Numbered from the stretch's first letter, positions 54,523-64,000 are shown. The stretch: 64,000 nt of DNA from Robiginitomaculum sp. (GCA_002733805.1 NVXG01000029.1:1-64000), one strand, 5' to 3'. Notes: a model not told the origin generated them from the sequence alone. Program-made: numbers and translations.

Positions 54523-55465
54523 AATTGTTGTCCTGCTGGGTGGGCCCGGTTCCGAGCGTGAAGTGTCCTTGAACTCAGGTAAGGCCTGTGCCGATGCGTT
54601 GCGCCGCAAGGGTTGGCAAGTCAGTGAAATTGATCCGGGGCCAGATCTGGCCCAAAAATTGATCGAGATTGAACCGGATGTGGTGTTCAATGCCCTGCAT
54701 GGCGAGTGGGGCGAAGACGGACGGGTGCAAGGCCTGCTCGAAGTGCTCGGGCTGGCCTATACCCATTCACGGGTCTTGCCGTCAGCGTTAGCCATGGACA
54801 AGCAAAAAACCAAAGCGGTCTTGGCCGGGCACGGGATTGTTTGTCCATCTGGCATTCTGGCCAACCGATTTGAGGCCGCCAAAAAACATCTAATCAAACC
54901 GCCTTATGTGGCCAAGCCCAACGCGCAAGGCTCCAGTGTTGGGGTGCTGATTGTGCCCGAGGGTGCCAATCGGCCCCCGGCCGAGCTGGCCTCGGCTGAC
55001 TGGCCCTATTGTGATGAGATATTGATCGAGGAATATATCCCCGGTCGCGAGCTAACTGTGGCTGTGATGGGGGACCGGGCGCTTTGTGTGACCGAAATTG
55101 TCGCCAACCGGGATTTTTATAATTATGAGGCAAAATATCTCGATGGAGGTTCTGCCCACATTTGCCCGGCCAAGTTGGACCCAGATTTTGCAAAAGAAGT
55201 TATGCAACAAGCGCTTATCGCGCATCAAGTGCTGGATTGCACTGGAATTACCCGCTCAGATTTCAGGTGGGACGAAAAAAACCACCTATTAAGGTTACTC
55301 GAAATTAACACCCAACCGGGCATGACTGCCACTTCGCTTGTCCCGGAACAGGCGGCAGCTCTGAACATCGGGTTCGATGATCTTGTAGAATGGATAGCCT
55401 TACATGCGAATGTCCCGACCCATGGCCAAAAAACAGGCCCGCAAACCGGCAGGACGCCCGTCTAA
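54512..55465 (+). CDS. ddl: D-alanine--D-alanine ligase
   Basis: An ATP-grasp enzyme supplying the D-Ala-D-Ala dipeptide. Its N-terminal segment is [18 protein letters not shown]; then [49 protein letters not shown] and [22 protein letters not shown] 54512 is preferred over TTG 54503, giving 317 residues. It overlaps murB by 11 bp and ftsQ by up to 62 bp. Confidence 0.97.
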   Translation: MTNKIVVLLGGPGSEREVSLNSGKACADALRRKGWQVSEIDPGPDLAQKLIEIEPDVVFNALHGEWGEDGRVQGLLEVLGLAYTHSRVLPSALAMDKQKTKAVLAGHGIVCPSGILANRFEAAKKHLIKPPYVAKPNAQGSSVGVLIVPEGANRPPAELASADWPYCDEILIEEYIPGRELTVAVMGDRALCVTEIVANRDFYNYEAKYLDGGSAHICPAKLDPDFAKEVMQQALIAHQVLDCTGITRSDFRWDEKNHLLRLLEINTQPGMTATSLVPEQAAALNIGFDDLVEWIALHANVPTHGQKTGPQTGRTPV

Positions 55466-56333
55466 GATCATGGCGGCGCGTCGCGTCGCCAAGCCTTCCA
55501 AGAAAGTGGGTTCGTCAAAAGCCACAAACTGGATTCATGCCCGCGCCCGTTCTGTACGCCATGGTCATCAGCCGCGCACCGTTGCGCTGGGGATTTTCAG
55601 CGGCTTGCTTTCAACCATTTTATTGGGCCTTTGGTTATCGGGCTATCTGGGCGATGCCTATAGCGCCGGTATCCGTTTTGGCGAAAACCGTTTGCTGGCT
55701 GTCGGATTTGGCGTCGATCACATCAACATTGCCGGGGCCAGACGCACCTCAGAGGCAGAAGTACGTAAAGTATTAGGTGTCGAAAAAGGCGAGCTGGTGT
55801 TTGCTGTTGATCTGGATGCGGCCAGAGCCAGAGTGGAATCACTGGGCTGGGTTCGCCAAGCATCGGTTACCCGTCTTTTGCCCAATCGGATATCTGTGGT
55901 GATTACCGAGCGCACCCCCTATGCGGTGTGGCAAAGCAATCAAAGTTTTAGCATCGTCAATGCCGCAGGGGCCCGCATTGAACAAGCCGATGCCGTTTCT
56001 TATGCCGGATTGCCGTTGATTGTTGGCAAAGGCGCGGAGCGTGAAGCGGCCAAATTGCTCTCAAAATTTGGAACCAAACGAGGTTTATCCGGTAAAGTTC
56101 ATTCGGTGATCCGTGTTTCACAGCGCCGCTGGAATGTCCGGTTCCGGTCGGGAAGCGAGTTGTATTTACCAGCCGCAAATTGGCAAAAGACTCTGGATGC
56201 CGTGTTGGCTGACGCTGATCTGGTGGCAATTCTGGAATTGCCAGCCGTTTTGGTTGATGCGCGCATTGTCGGAGAAATTGCGGTGCGGCCCTTGCCTGCA
56301 CATTCTTTGGCCAAACCAAAAATGGTAGGATAG
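55404..56333 (+). CDS. ftsQ: Cell division protein FtsQ
   Basis: A bitopic divisome scaffold with FtsL and FtsB. A very basic cytoplasmic tail (about 1-60, [13 protein letters not shown]) precedes one helix (about 61-80). A POTRA domain (about 95-165: [39 protein letters not shown]) and an FtsQ beta domain follow. Three in-frame ATGs (55404, 55410, 55422) are all possible; even the last overlaps ddl by 44 bp. Length up to 309. Confidence 0.93.
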   Translation: MRMSRPMAKKQARKPAGRPSKIMAARRVAKPSKKVGSSKATNWIHARARSVRHGHQPRTVALGIFSGLLSTILLGLWLSGYLGDAYSAGIRFGENRLLAVGFGVDHINIAGARRTSEAEVRKVLGVEKGELVFAVDLDAARARVESLGWVRQASVTRLLPNRISVVITERTPYAVWQSNQSFSIVNAAGARIEQADAVSYAGLPLIVGKGAEREAAKLLSKFGTKRGLSGKVHSVIRVSQRRWNVRFRSGSELYLPAANWQKTLDAVLADADLVAILELPAVLVDARIVGEIAVRPLPAHSLAKPKMVG

Positions 56334-56336
56334 TCG

Positions 56337-57662
56337 ATGACCGCTCGGCAAAATCGCGGGCGCAAAGGCGGATATGCGCCGGGAGCCAATGCGGCTGGAC
56401 GGCAGCGTGTGGTTGGGGTGCTCGATGTAGGTGCTTCCAAAATTACCTGTTTCATTGCCAAAACCGACGAAGCCAGTCGTGACCACATTCGGGTGATCGG
56501 GGTGGGCCACCAATTGTCGCGCGGCATGACCAGTGGCGGCATTGTTGATCTGGAAGCGGTGGAAACCGCCATTCGGCTGACCATTGATCAGGCCGAACGC
56601 ATGGCTGGGTCATCCATTCACGGGGTTACCGTCAATATATCCGCTGCCGGGATGCGCGCTAAAAAGGTGCAGGGCATTATCAATATGGGGGGGCGCGAGG
56701 TCACGGATCGTGATGTTAAACGCTGCCTGAAAATTGCGTTGGGCGGCTTTAACGAGCCGGAACAGGCTGTGATCCACGCATTTCCGCAACGCTATCGGGT
56801 CGATGAAAATGCCGATGTGCGCGACCCACGCGGTATGTTTGCCCACGAATTGGCGGTCGAGTTATGTGTGGTTTGCTGCCCATTGGGACCTATTCGCAAT
56901 ATCGCCTTGGCGGTTGATCGCTGTCGGTTGGAATTAAACGCTGTGGTGGCTACGCCGTATGCGGCGGGCATGTCGGCTTTGGTCGAGGACGAGCGAAACT
57001 TGGGCGCAACCATTATCGACATGGGGGCTGGCTCCACTTCCTTTGCCACCTTCAACGAGGGTGTGCTGGAACATTTGGGTGTGGTGCCATTTGGCGGTAC
57101 GCATGTGACCAATGATATTGCCCGGGGGCTGACCACGCCCAGCGCGTCGGCCGAGCGGATCAAAACCATGTATGGGTCGGTGTTAGATGGCCCCGATGAT
57201 GATCGGGACATGATTGATTGTCCCGGCATGTGTGATGATCCGCGTTTGCAACCGGATCAGGCACCGCGCGCTTTGTTGACCGGAATCATCCGGCCACGGG
57301 TCGAGGAAATTTTGGAAATGGTCCGGGATCAACTGGACGAAGCGCAACCGAGCAATCCGTGGGGGCGGCGCATTGTTCTGGTTGGCGGGGCTAGTCAGTT
57401 GGACGGGATGAGTGAACTGGCCAGCCGGGTGTTTGGCGAAACGGTCCGAATTGGCCGACCCATGGGTATGTCCGGTTTGGCCGAAGCGGTTGGCGGCGCT
57501 GGATTTGCCGCGCCCGCCGGTACCTTGCGCCATACATTGAGCGCCCAACCGGAGACCATTCGCGGCGCGCCGGAGCTGATGGGCCAGCGAAATAATCGTG
57601 CCGATCAGCCAACACACAACTCGGTGCACCGAATTTGGCACTGGTTGAAGGATAATCTTTAA
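56337..57662 (+). CDS. ftsA: Cell division protein FtsA
   Basis: An actin-like protein that anchors FtsZ to the membrane. The ATP-binding motifs are VVGVLDVGASKITCFIAK and ATIIDMGAGSTSFATF, then IVLVGGASQLDGM. A C-terminal amphipathic tail, HRIWHWLKDNL, is the membrane-targeting helix. Length 441; the first about 20 residues are basic. It begins 3 bp after ftsQ. Confidence 0.97.
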   Translation: MTARQNRGRKGGYAPGANAAGRQRVVGVLDVGASKITCFIAKTDEASRDHIRVIGVGHQLSRGMTSGGIVDLEAVETAIRLTIDQAERMAGSSIHGVTVNISAAGMRAKKVQGIINMGGREVTDRDVKRCLKIALGGFNEPEQAVIHAFPQRYRVDENADVRDPRGMFAHELAVELCVVCCPLGPIRNIALAVDRCRLELNAVVATPYAAGMSALVEDERNLGATIIDMGAGSTSFATFNEGVLEHLGVVPFGGTHVTNDIARGLTTPSASAERIKTMYGSVLDGPDDDRDMIDCPGMCDDPRLQPDQAPRALLTGIIRPRVEEILEMVRDQLDEAQPSNPWGRRIVLVGGASQLDGMSELASRVFGETVRIGRPMGMSGLAEAVGGAGFAAPAGTLRHTLSAQPETIRGAPELMGQRNNRADQPTHNSVHRIWHWLKDNL

Positions 57663-57699
57663 CAAAACCCTGCTTTTAGCTAAAAATCTTGGGTCATGC

Positions 57700-57714
57700 T
57701 TAACCCAACGTTAA
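57700..57714. promoter_or_regulatory. ftsZ: CtrA-binding site in the ftsZ promoter region
   Basis: TTAA (57700-57703), seven bases, then TTAA (57711-57714) is the full CtrA consensus. It lies 58 bp before the ftsZ ATG in a 110-bp gap, the only real gap between ftsI and the end of ftsZ. CtrA represses ftsZ in Caulobacter from a comparable place. No ctrA gene is in the window. Confidence 0.65.
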
Positions 57715-57772
57715 GCGAACTTCGAAACCATAGGCGAATATCGGTCCTATCTGGAACATCGGAGCCTTAAAA

Positions 57773-59203
57773 ATGGCTATTTCACTTTCTGCCCCTCCCT
57801 CTCATGAACTAAAACCACGCATTGTTGTGTTTGGCGTCGGTGGCGCTGGCGGTAATGCCGTCAACAATATGATCGAGTCTGAATTGCAAGGCGTCGAGTT
57901 TGTGGTTGCCAATACGGACGCGCAAGCGCTGCATCGGTCCAAGGCCGAACGAACCATTCAGATGGGCGCGGCCATCACCCAAGGATTGGGCGCAGGGGCC
58001 AGACCAGAAGTCGGACGCGAGTCTGCCGAAGATTCGATGCAGGAAATTCTGCAACAATTGGATGGGGCCCATATGGTGTTCATCACCGCAGGCATGGGCG
58101 GCGGTACCGGCACAGGTGCCGCGCCGGTCATTGCCCAAGCAGCGCGCGATGCAGGTATTCTGACGGTCGGTGTGGTCACTAAGCCATTTGATTTTGAAGG
58201 TTCGCGTCGGATGCGGATCGCCGAAGAAGGGGTCAAAGTGCTCGAAGACATGGTCGATACCTTGATCGTTATTCCCAACCAGAACCTGTTTCGGATCACC
58301 AATGACAAAACCACTATGTCGGACGCGTTTGCCATGGCCGATGAAGTGCTACATTCCGGTGTGCATGGTATCACCAGCCTGATGGTCAATCCCGGCCTGA
58401 TCAATCTTGACTTTGCCGATGTGCGTACCGTGATGGGCGAAATGGGCAAAGCCTTGATGGGTACCGGTGAGGCCAGCGGCGAGCAACGGGCCATTGATGC
58501 GGCTAAAGCTGCGATTGCCAATCCATTGCTCGAAGACATTGCCATTTCCGGGGCCCGCGCCGTGCTGATCAATATCACCGGCGGCGATGACCTTACCCTG
58601 CACGAAGTAGATGAAGCAGCCAGCCTGATCCGTTCCGAAGTGGATGAAGAAGCCAATATCATTATCGGCTCGACCTTTGATCCAAACTTAAACGGTACCT
58701 TGCGGGTGTCAGTCGTTGCGACCGGGATCAGTGATGGACAAGTAGCGCGCCAACCGATTGCCGATGCAGCATTTGCCCCGATCCAGACGCAGGAACCAAT
58801 CCAGCAAGCCCCAATCGCCGAAGAGCCAATTCTGGCACCGGAACCCATTGCGGCTGACCCTGCATTTTCCGAGCCAATTATCGAACCGATTGCCCCCAGC
58901 GCGCCAGCTTTTGCCGAAGCTCTGACTCCGCGTGAAGAACCAGCTTTCGCACCCGTTACTGCTCAAACTGCAGCCCCGCTGGAAGAGGAAATTCAAGAAG
59001 CCACCCCAAAATTCGGCTTCAATATTTTTCGTCCGAAACGTCGGCCGGTTGGTGCACCTCCTGCCATGGTCGCCCCGCAAGAGCGCCGAATCGAACCGGT
59101 AAACGAACACCCGGAACCGGTTCGTCAATCCTCGGATCTGTTTATCAATGATGCCGATGATGAATTGGAAATTCCAGCTTTTTTGCGTCGCCAAGCCAAT
59201 TAG
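57773..59203 (+). CDS. ftsZ: Cell division GTPase FtsZ
   Basis: The tubulin-like protein forming the Z ring. The GTP-binding loop is [20 protein letters not shown], with N-terminal [16 protein letters not shown] and the catalytic loop [17 protein letters not shown] Pro/Glu/Ala-rich linker (about 330-460) leads to the conserved tail [12 protein letters not shown] that binds FtsA and other partners. Length 476. GGAG precedes the ATG. A strong terminator follows. Confidence 0.98.
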   Translation: MAISLSAPPSHELKPRIVVFGVGGAGGNAVNNMIESELQGVEFVVANTDAQALHRSKAERTIQMGAAITQGLGAGARPEVGRESAEDSMQEILQQLDGAHMVFITAGMGGGTGTGAAPVIAQAARDAGILTVGVVTKPFDFEGSRRMRIAEEGVKVLEDMVDTLIVIPNQNLFRITNDKTTMSDAFAMADEVLHSGVHGITSLMVNPGLINLDFADVRTVMGEMGKALMGTGEASGEQRAIDAAKAAIANPLLEDIAISGARAVLINITGGDDLTLHEVDEAASLIRSEVDEEANIIIGSTFDPNLNGTLRVSVVATGISDGQVARQPIADAAFAPIQTQEPIQQAPIAEEPILAPEPIAADPAFSEPIIEPIAPSAPAFAEALTPREEPAFAPVTAQTAAPLEEEIQEATPKFGFNIFRPKRRPVGAPPAMVAPQERRIEPVNEHPEPVRQSSDLFINDADDELEIPAFLRRQAN

Positions 59204-59236
59204 GCTTCAGGTGAAAAGACCCATTTCAAGTTGAAC

Positions 59237-59265
59237 AACCGCTCCGGGGTTCCGGGGCGGTTTTT
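59237..59265 (+). terminator. Rho-independent terminator after ftsZ
   Basis: The arm AACCGCTCCGG (59237-59247) pairs with CCGGGGCGGTT (59252-59262), including one G-T pair, around a 4-nt loop (GGTT). A run of T follows at once (59261-59265). It ends the dcw transcript 34-60 bp after the ftsZ stop, so lpxC should have its own promoter. Confidence 0.88.
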
Positions 59266-59375
59266 CTTTGCCCATCTGGAGCGCGCGGGTAATAATGTGC
59301 AACCAATCGTTCCTTGTGGCAGGGTTGCCTGCCTTTTAGTTTTTGCCCTTCTTTTTTTGTTATTCAGGTCGTGCT

Positions 59376-60260
59376 TTGCCCGTTTCTTCAGAAGTTCCTG
59401 CCCGCTGGCAACATACGCTTTGCACCCCGGTGCATTGTGCTGGAACGGGGTTGCATTCCGGGCTAGCTGTGCAAATGACCCTGCGGCCACTAGAGGCTAA
59501 TCAGGGCATTTGTTTTGTTCGGTCCGACCTGCCAGACGAGCAAAATGAGATAAAAATCAGCCAAGCCAAAATCGCCGGAACTCACCGCGCAACCCGGATC
59601 GCGAATGGGTCGGGGGCAGAACTGGCCACAGTCGAGCATTTGCTGGCGGCGTTTGCCGGGCTTAGGCTCGACAATGTGCAGGTTGAAATTGATGGCCCAG
59701 AAGTCCCGACCATGGATGGTTGCGCCGCTTATTTTTGCGAGCTGTTGCACCAAGCGGGGCTGGCGGAACAATCTGCCCTGCGCACCTATATCCGCGTTTT
59801 GCAAAAGATCAGCGTTGAAGACGGCCCGGCCCAAGCCAGTTTTTCACCCAATACGCATGCACTACTCGACGTGGGAATTGACTATGACCACCCGCTCATT
59901 GGCCGTCAGTCCTGTCAGTTTGAGGTGAACCCGCAAACATTTACCGATGAAATCGCCCCGGCCCGAACTTTCGCCTTGCGATCCGAAGTGGCGGCATTGC
60001 AAGCATCTGGCAAGGCATTGGGCGGAACCTTGGATAATTGTCTGGTCGTTGGACCAGAGGGCATTGAAAATCTGGACGGCCTGAAGTTCGAAAATGAATT
60101 TGCCCGCCACAAGGCGCTGGATGCCTTGGGCGACTTGGCCATGGCGGGCGCGCCGATTCTGGGGCTGTACCATGCGCGCCATGGCGGGCACCGGATCAAT
60201 GCAATGGCGGTGGCGGCCCTGATGGCGGAACCATCTGCGTGGGAAAAAGTCACATTTTGA
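59376..60260 (+). CDS. lpxC: UDP-3-O-acyl-GlcNAc deacetylase LpxC
   Basis: A zinc enzyme for the committed step of lipid A synthesis. The catalytic segments are ATVEHLLAAFAG (zinc His and base Glu), EFARHKALDALGDL (zinc His and Asp) and HGGHRINAM (catalytic His). There is no ATG before the conserved GTGLHSG. TTG 59376 (after a weak AGGT) gives 294 residues starting MPVSSEVPARWQHTL; TTG 59343 is an alternative adding 11 residues. A weak start may keep LpxC levels low. Confidence 0.95.
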   Translation: MPVSSEVPARWQHTLCTPVHCAGTGLHSGLAVQMTLRPLEANQGICFVRSDLPDEQNEIKISQAKIAGTHRATRIANGSGAELATVEHLLAAFAGLRLDNVQVEIDGPEVPTMDGCAAYFCELLHQAGLAEQSALRTYIRVLQKISVEDGPAQASFSPNTHALLDVGIDYDHPLIGRQSCQFEVNPQTFTDEIAPARTFALRSEVAALQASGKALGGTLDNCLVVGPEGIENLDGLKFENEFARHKALDALGDLAMAGAPILGLYHARHGGHRINAMAVAALMAEPSAWEKVTF

Positions 60261-60386
60261 CCAATATTGGGGTGCAAAAACTTTTGGCCCAATTTCCTGT
60301 AGAACAGACTTCACCCGCGACCTGCCTTGAGGTACAAGTCCTGCTCCCTTTGGTGCCAAGTGCTGGCCGATAAACTGGTAAAATAG

Positions 60387-61229
60387 ATGAAAAAGTCGAT
60401 TTTCTTCCTGATGGCGATGGCTTTGGTGGTCACCTCTGGCTGCGCCAGTCGTAACAAGGCAAAAAAACTGGCCTATTTGGAACGTCCCGCCGAAATCATA
60501 TATCTTGAGGGCTTTGATCGGTTGGGCAAGCACGACTGGTCAAAGGCCATATTGCATTTTGATGATGTGGAACGCCAACATCCCTATTCCGAATGGGCCA
60601 GACGGGCCATGCTGATGTCAGCCTATGCCAGCTATGAATCCGGGAAATACGACGAAGCGGTTGCCTCCGCCGGGCGGTTTGTGGCGCTGCACCCCGGTTC
60701 GGCTTCTGCCCCTTATGCCTATTATCTGATCGGAATTTGTCATTTTGAACAGATTCGTGATGTGGGCCGGGATCAAGGCAAGACCACGGAAGCCTTAAAT
60801 GCGTTGCGACAAGTGTTGCGCCGGTTTCCCAACAGCGATTATGCCCGCGATGCCCGTTTGAAAATTGACCTGACCCTCGACCAGTTGGCCGGGAAGGATA
60901 TGTCGGTCGGTCGATATTACCAACGCAAAGGCAATACACTGGCTGCCATCAACCGGTTTCGCAATGTAGCGACCCAATATCAGACCACCGCGCACGCGCC
61001 AGAGGCTTTACACCGTTTGGTCGAGTCCTACGTGCGGCTTGGCATTATGCAGGAGGCCGTGCAGGTCGCTGCGGTTCTGGGCTATAATTATCCGGGCAGT
61101 GAGTGGTACGAAGACAGCTATCGCTTATTGGCCAAAACCGGTGGGCCAAATGCGGTTGCCGCACTCGATGAAACTGACCCGGAAAAACGAAAAAACTTTT
61201 TCCGCCGGTCGTGGAATCGTTTGTTTTAA
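60387..61229 (+). CDS. bamD: Outer-membrane assembly lipoprotein BamD
   Basis: An essential partner of BamA in outer-membrane protein insertion. The signal peptide ends in the lipobox VTSGC, with acceptor Cys at about residue 19. Tetratricopeptide-like repeats follow: YLEGFDRLGKHDWSKAILHF, SAYASYESGKYDEAV and YYQRKGNTLAAINRF. Length 280. It lies 126 bp after lpxC and 12 bp before recN. Confidence 0.95.
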   Translation: MKKSIFFLMAMALVVTSGCASRNKAKKLAYLERPAEIIYLEGFDRLGKHDWSKAILHFDDVERQHPYSEWARRAMLMSAYASYESGKYDEAVASAGRFVALHPGSASAPYAYYLIGICHFEQIRDVGRDQGKTTEALNALRQVLRRFPNSDYARDARLKIDLTLDQLAGKDMSVGRYYQRKGNTLAAINRFRNVATQYQTTAHAPEALHRLVESYVRLGIMQEAVQVAAVLGYNYPGSEWYEDSYRLLAKTGGPNAVAALDETDPEKRKNFFRRSWNRLF

Positions 61230-61241
61230 GACCTCAAGCTG

Positions 61242-62933
61242 ATGCTAACCGAGCTTTCCATTTTTGATGTTGTGCTGATCGACCGGTTGGTATTGAATTT
61301 CTCACCGGGCCTGACCGCAATGACCGGCGAAACCGGAGCCGGTAAATCCATTGTACTGGATGCGTTGGGCTTGGCACTTGGCGCGCGGGCCGATCGGGCT
61401 TTGGTGCGGGCCGGCTGTGAGCAGGCTAAGGTCATTGCCGTGTTTTCCCCGGAAGCAGAACACCCGGTTTGGGCTTTGCTGGGCCAGCGCGAAATTGACA
61501 TTGATCCGGGCGAGGATTTAATCCTGCGCCGGTCTGTCTCAATCGATGGAAAATCCAAAGCCTATTTGAATGATATGCCAATATCTGCTGCCCTATTGCG
61601 CGAAATCGGGACATTGCTGGTGGAAATTCATGGGCAACATGACGGGCGCGGCCTGATGGATGTGCAAACTCATGTGTTGGCATTGGATGCCTATGGCGGG
61701 CATGAGAAATTGGTCGGTACTTGTAGTGAGACTTTTGCGGCGTGGCGCAAAGCGGTATCATTCGCCGACAATCTGGCCAAGCAGGCGCAAACGGATGAAA
61801 GCGAACATCTGTATTTGCAAGAATCTGCTGCTGAAATTGACCGGCTCGATCCCAGTCCCGGCGAGGAGCAATCCTTGGCCGCTACCCGGCAATTGATGAT
61901 GCAAACGGAAAAACTTCTTCAGGACGTACAAAGCGCCCGCCAAACACTGGATGCCGGACCGGGGCTGGATGCCGGTTTGGGCGGGGCGATCCGCCATCTG
62001 GAACAAGCAATTTCCCGGTTGGGACCGAACTCGGATGATTTGCCAATTGGTAAAAGTCTGGCCCGTAGTCTGAGGGCCATGGAACGGACCTTGGCCGAGT
62101 TTGAAGAGGCCAATTCAGCCCTGAACGATGCGGCCCATGACCTGATCCTTGAGCCGACCCAATTGGAACAGGCCGAGGAGCGTTTGTTCGCCCTGCGGGC
62201 TTTGGCGCGCAAGCACCAAACCTCGGTCGATCAGTTACCGGAGGTTCGTCAGGATTTGGCCAGTCGATTGCAAGCCTTGGAAAATCTGGACCAAGCTCAA
62301 AAAGATGCCAAGCAAAAAGTCGAAACCACCAAAGCCACTTACGTGAAGGCAGCGGCGAAACTGTCTGACCGGCGGCAAATCGCCGCCAAAAAGCTGGATA
62401 CTGCCATATTGGCAGAACTGGCTCCGTTACGGCTCGAAAAAGCCAAATTTAGAACCGCGATCGAAGCGCTGGAACCGGAAGCGGGCGGGGCCAATGGATG
62501 TGACCGGGTGCGCTTTGAAATATCGGCCAATCCGGGAACACCACTGGGACCATTGGCCAGTATTGCTTCGGGTGGTGAATTGTCGCGAATTTCATTGGCG
62601 ATCAAAGCGGCTCTGGCGGCGAATTCTGGTCCATCTGTGATGGTGTTTGACGAAATTGACCAAGGGGTTGGCGGTGCGGTGGCCGATGCGGTCGGGCGTC
62701 GGTTACGTGCATTGTCCGGCGGCGCGCAGGTGCTGGTCATTACCCACAGCCCACAAGTGGCGGCCCGGGCCAACGCTCAGTTCCAGATTGAAAAATCAGA
62801 AAAACAAGGCACGTCGCGAACCGATGTAAAATTACTCGATGCCGCGCAGCGCGAAGAAGAAATTGCCCGGATGCTGGCCGGTGCCCAAATCACCGACCAA
62901 GCTCGCGAAGCCGCCCGCGCTCTGTTGGGGTGA
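61242..62933 (+). CDS. recN: DNA repair ATPase RecN
   Basis: An SMC-like protein that holds broken DNA ends for recombination. The Walker A motif is MTGETGAGKSIVLDALGLAL, followed by the family-specific ILRRSVSIDGKSKAYLND and EIHGQHDGRGLMD. Coiled-coil stretches occupy about 150-380. The signature and Walker B are ASGGELSRISLAIKAAL and VMVFDEIDQGVGG. Length 563. No LexA box was recognised in the 12-bp gap to bamD. Confidence 0.97.
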   Translation: MLTELSIFDVVLIDRLVLNFSPGLTAMTGETGAGKSIVLDALGLALGARADRALVRAGCEQAKVIAVFSPEAEHPVWALLGQREIDIDPGEDLILRRSVSIDGKSKAYLNDMPISAALLREIGTLLVEIHGQHDGRGLMDVQTHVLALDAYGGHEKLVGTCSETFAAWRKAVSFADNLAKQAQTDESEHLYLQESAAEIDRLDPSPGEEQSLAATRQLMMQTEKLLQDVQSARQTLDAGPGLDAGLGGAIRHLEQAISRLGPNSDDLPIGKSLARSLRAMERTLAEFEEANSALNDAAHDLILEPTQLEQAEERLFALRALARKHQTSVDQLPEVRQDLASRLQALENLDQAQKDAKQKVETTKATYVKAAAKLSDRRQIAAKKLDTAILAELAPLRLEKAKFRTAIEALEPEAGGANGCDRVRFEISANPGTPLGPLASIASGGELSRISLAIKAALAANSGPSVMVFDEIDQGVGGAVADAVGRRLRALSGGAQVLVITHSPQVAARANAQFQIEKSEKQGTSRTDVKLLDAAQREEEIARMLAGAQITDQAREAARALLG

Positions 62934-63421
62934 TTGCCCACCCCCAAAAATATACAAGTCCCCGGACTCGATCCGGGGTCCAGACCTGCTTGAGGTGCGG
63001 CAGCACAAACATGGACCCTCCGGTCCAGCCTTTATGTGTCCCCACCATTGTCATTTTACATTGTCACTAAATCACGCGCCGCACACTTCTATCGCAATAG
63101 TTTGAGGCATCCCGGACACTCATTCACAATAAAACCACAAACAACCTACACTTGTTGACGCTCATTGACGCTTGGGAGGCGGGAATAGGCGGCTTGGCTC
63201 CCCGCCGGGCAGGGGACAGCTATACTGGTCGGTAGAACGGGCAATTCAACGCCCGATTTCGGCTGTTTGACATCGTGAACCCCGCACAACCCATATAAAG
63301 ATGAGTTTGTGACCCCTTGCGGATGAAAGCGTCAGCCGGTGTAAATTTTGGCCCGGCGTCGCTGTGCGCCGTGGATAATTAGAATTTTTGTCAAAACTCT
63401 TTTTTATTTGGCTCAAAATGG
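62934..63421. other. 488-bp intergenic region after recN
   Basis: No gene found on either strand. It contains the palindromic element described separately, two direct copies of TTGACGCT 10 bp apart (63155-63162 and 63165-63172), a short inverted repeat CGGGC/GCCCG near 63238-63256, and T/A-rich sequence near 63370-63420 that may include the terminator of the glycosylase gene. I recognise no structured RNA. Confidence 0.5.
62960..62978. repeat. Short palindromic element downstream of recN
   Basis: CCCCGGA and TCCGGGG form perfect 7-bp arms around CTCGA, followed by TCCAGACC. Hairpins with this core are common dispersed intergenic repeats in Alphaproteobacteria (from memory). No T-run follows on the plus strand, so it is a poor terminator. 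Only one copy is in the window. Confidence 0.5.
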
Positions 63422-64000
63422 TCATTTTTTGCCATCAGGCAGCGAAGCCATGTCGGCGGCGCGCCACAAATACCAACTGGCCATGGTGCGCCATGGGGAC
63501 CAAGCCCGTCCCATTTCAACCAATTGCTTTTTGGTCGGGCGTTCGTCCATGTTCCAAGCCGCGCGGATGCCGTTGCGAATGCCAATATCATCGAGGGGAA
63601 GAATATCCGGCCGTTCCAGCGTGAACATCAGATACATCTCCACCGTCCATTTGCCGACGCCGCGCACCTGAATTAACCGCTCGACAATTTCGTCATCTGA
63701 CAGGGCTTGTAACTGTTCGGTGGCCGGAATGGTGCCATCAATGGTCTTGGCTGCAAGGTCGATCACCGCCATCGCTTTGTTGCGAGACAGACCGGCAGAA
63801 CGCAAGTGTTCCACATCGGCTTTGGCCAATTGCTTCGGGTCCGGAAACTCGCCGGGGAACAGATCTAAAAACCGCCCCAGTATCGTCGCGGCAGCTTTGC
63901 CGGATATCTGCTGATGCACAATGGCCCGTAGCAAGGCCCGATACGGGGCCAGATCGCCCGGCGGACGTGGCTCATACGGACCATGTTGAGCGATCAGTTT
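63422..64000 (-). CDS. DNA-3-methyladenine glycosylase (AlkA-like, HhH-GPD), 5' end outside window
   Basis: A base-excision repair enzyme removing alkylated bases. The frame runs off the right edge; inside the window 192 codons remain, entering as KLIAQHGPYEPRPPGD. The helix-hairpin-helix is LIQVRGVGKWTVEMYL, with the catalytic Asp in LPLDDIGIRNGIRAAW. An AIVHQQISGKAA segment near the edge is typical of the family. A TTG at 63934 is internal, not the start. No iron-sulfur cysteines are seen, which excludes EndoIII/MutY. Confidence 0.9.
   Translation of the reverse strand, partial: KLIAQHGPYEPRPPGDLAPYRALLRAIVHQQISGKAAATILGRFLDLFPGEFPDPKQLAKADVEHLRSAGLSRNKAMAVIDLAAKTIDGTIPATEQLQALSDDEIVERLIQVRGVGKWTVEMYLMFTLERPDILPLDDIGIRNGIRAAWNMDERPTKKQLVEMGRAWSPWRTMASWYLWRAADMASLPDGKK

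Noticed and set aside
62960-62978. Rho-independent terminator of recN
   Set aside because: The hairpin is good, but no T-run follows on the plus strand; recorded as a palindromic repeat.
1-64000. tRNA, rRNA, tmRNA, SRP RNA or CRISPR array
   Set aside because: Intergenic gaps were read for T-loop motifs, SRP core sequences and regular repeats; none was found.

Overview
The window reads as chromosomal DNA of an alphaproteobacterium. The evidence is a division and cell-wall (dcw) cluster running mraZ to ftsZ and followed directly by lpxC, bamD and recN, a perfect CtrA-type site (TTAA-N7-TTAA) in front of ftsZ, meso-DAP-type MurE, LpxC/BamD outer-membrane genes, and a soxBDAG sarcosine oxidase operon. 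The genus cannot be named from sequence alone.

Layout. (1) 1-3,320 is a decayed border: half of an RND efflux pump, an IS3-family remnant, an intact arfB ribosome-rescue gene and a frameshifted Kef-type antiporter fragment. (2) 3,324-15,158 is a complete [NiFe]-hydrogenase locus. The minus-strand operon hupD-hupH-hupS-isp1-hupL-small membrane protein-isp2 faces the plus-strand maturation operon hypC-A-B-D-F-E across a shared promoter region. The small subunit has the ordinary four-Cys proximal cluster, and the electron-transfer partners are of the Isp type (haem-b membrane protein plus HdrD-like protein). Transposase remnants lie outside both ends. (3) 15,168-19,613 holds an IS6-family fragment, a DJ-1/PfpI protein whose 3' end meets that fragment, a divergent DJ-1/AraC regulator with a strong inverted repeat between the two, and a DEAD-box RNA helicase. 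(4) 19,834-26,348 is soxB-D-A-G plus a sodium-coupled NSS transporter, a sarcosine uptake and oxidation unit. (5) 26,404-32,475 holds a TonB-dependent receptor, yghU, thrC and a SulP anion transporter. (6) 32,534-40,263 (minus) is the most intriguing locus: a DUF2141 lipoprotein, inositol-phosphate synthase, a CDP-alcohol phosphotransferase, a Wzx-like flippase, an MMPL/RND exporter and a nucleotidyltransferase resembling inositol-1-phosphate cytidylyltransferase. Together they look like a machine that makes CDP-inositol, builds an inositol phospholipid (or another inositol-phosphate product) and moves it across membranes. (7) 41,026-62,933 is the dcw cluster mraZ-rsmH-ftsL-ftsI-murE-murF-mraY-murD-ftsW-murG-murC-murB-ddl-ftsQ-ftsA-ftsZ, then lpxC, bamD and recN, mostly translationally coupled. 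Its 760-bp upstream region carries a 10-bp-periodic MraZ box and two perfect, inverted DnaA boxes. (8) The right edge holds the 3' part of an AlkA-like DNA glycosylase.

No tRNA, rRNA or CRISPR array was found. All functional names rest on reading motifs in the translated sequence; no database search was run.
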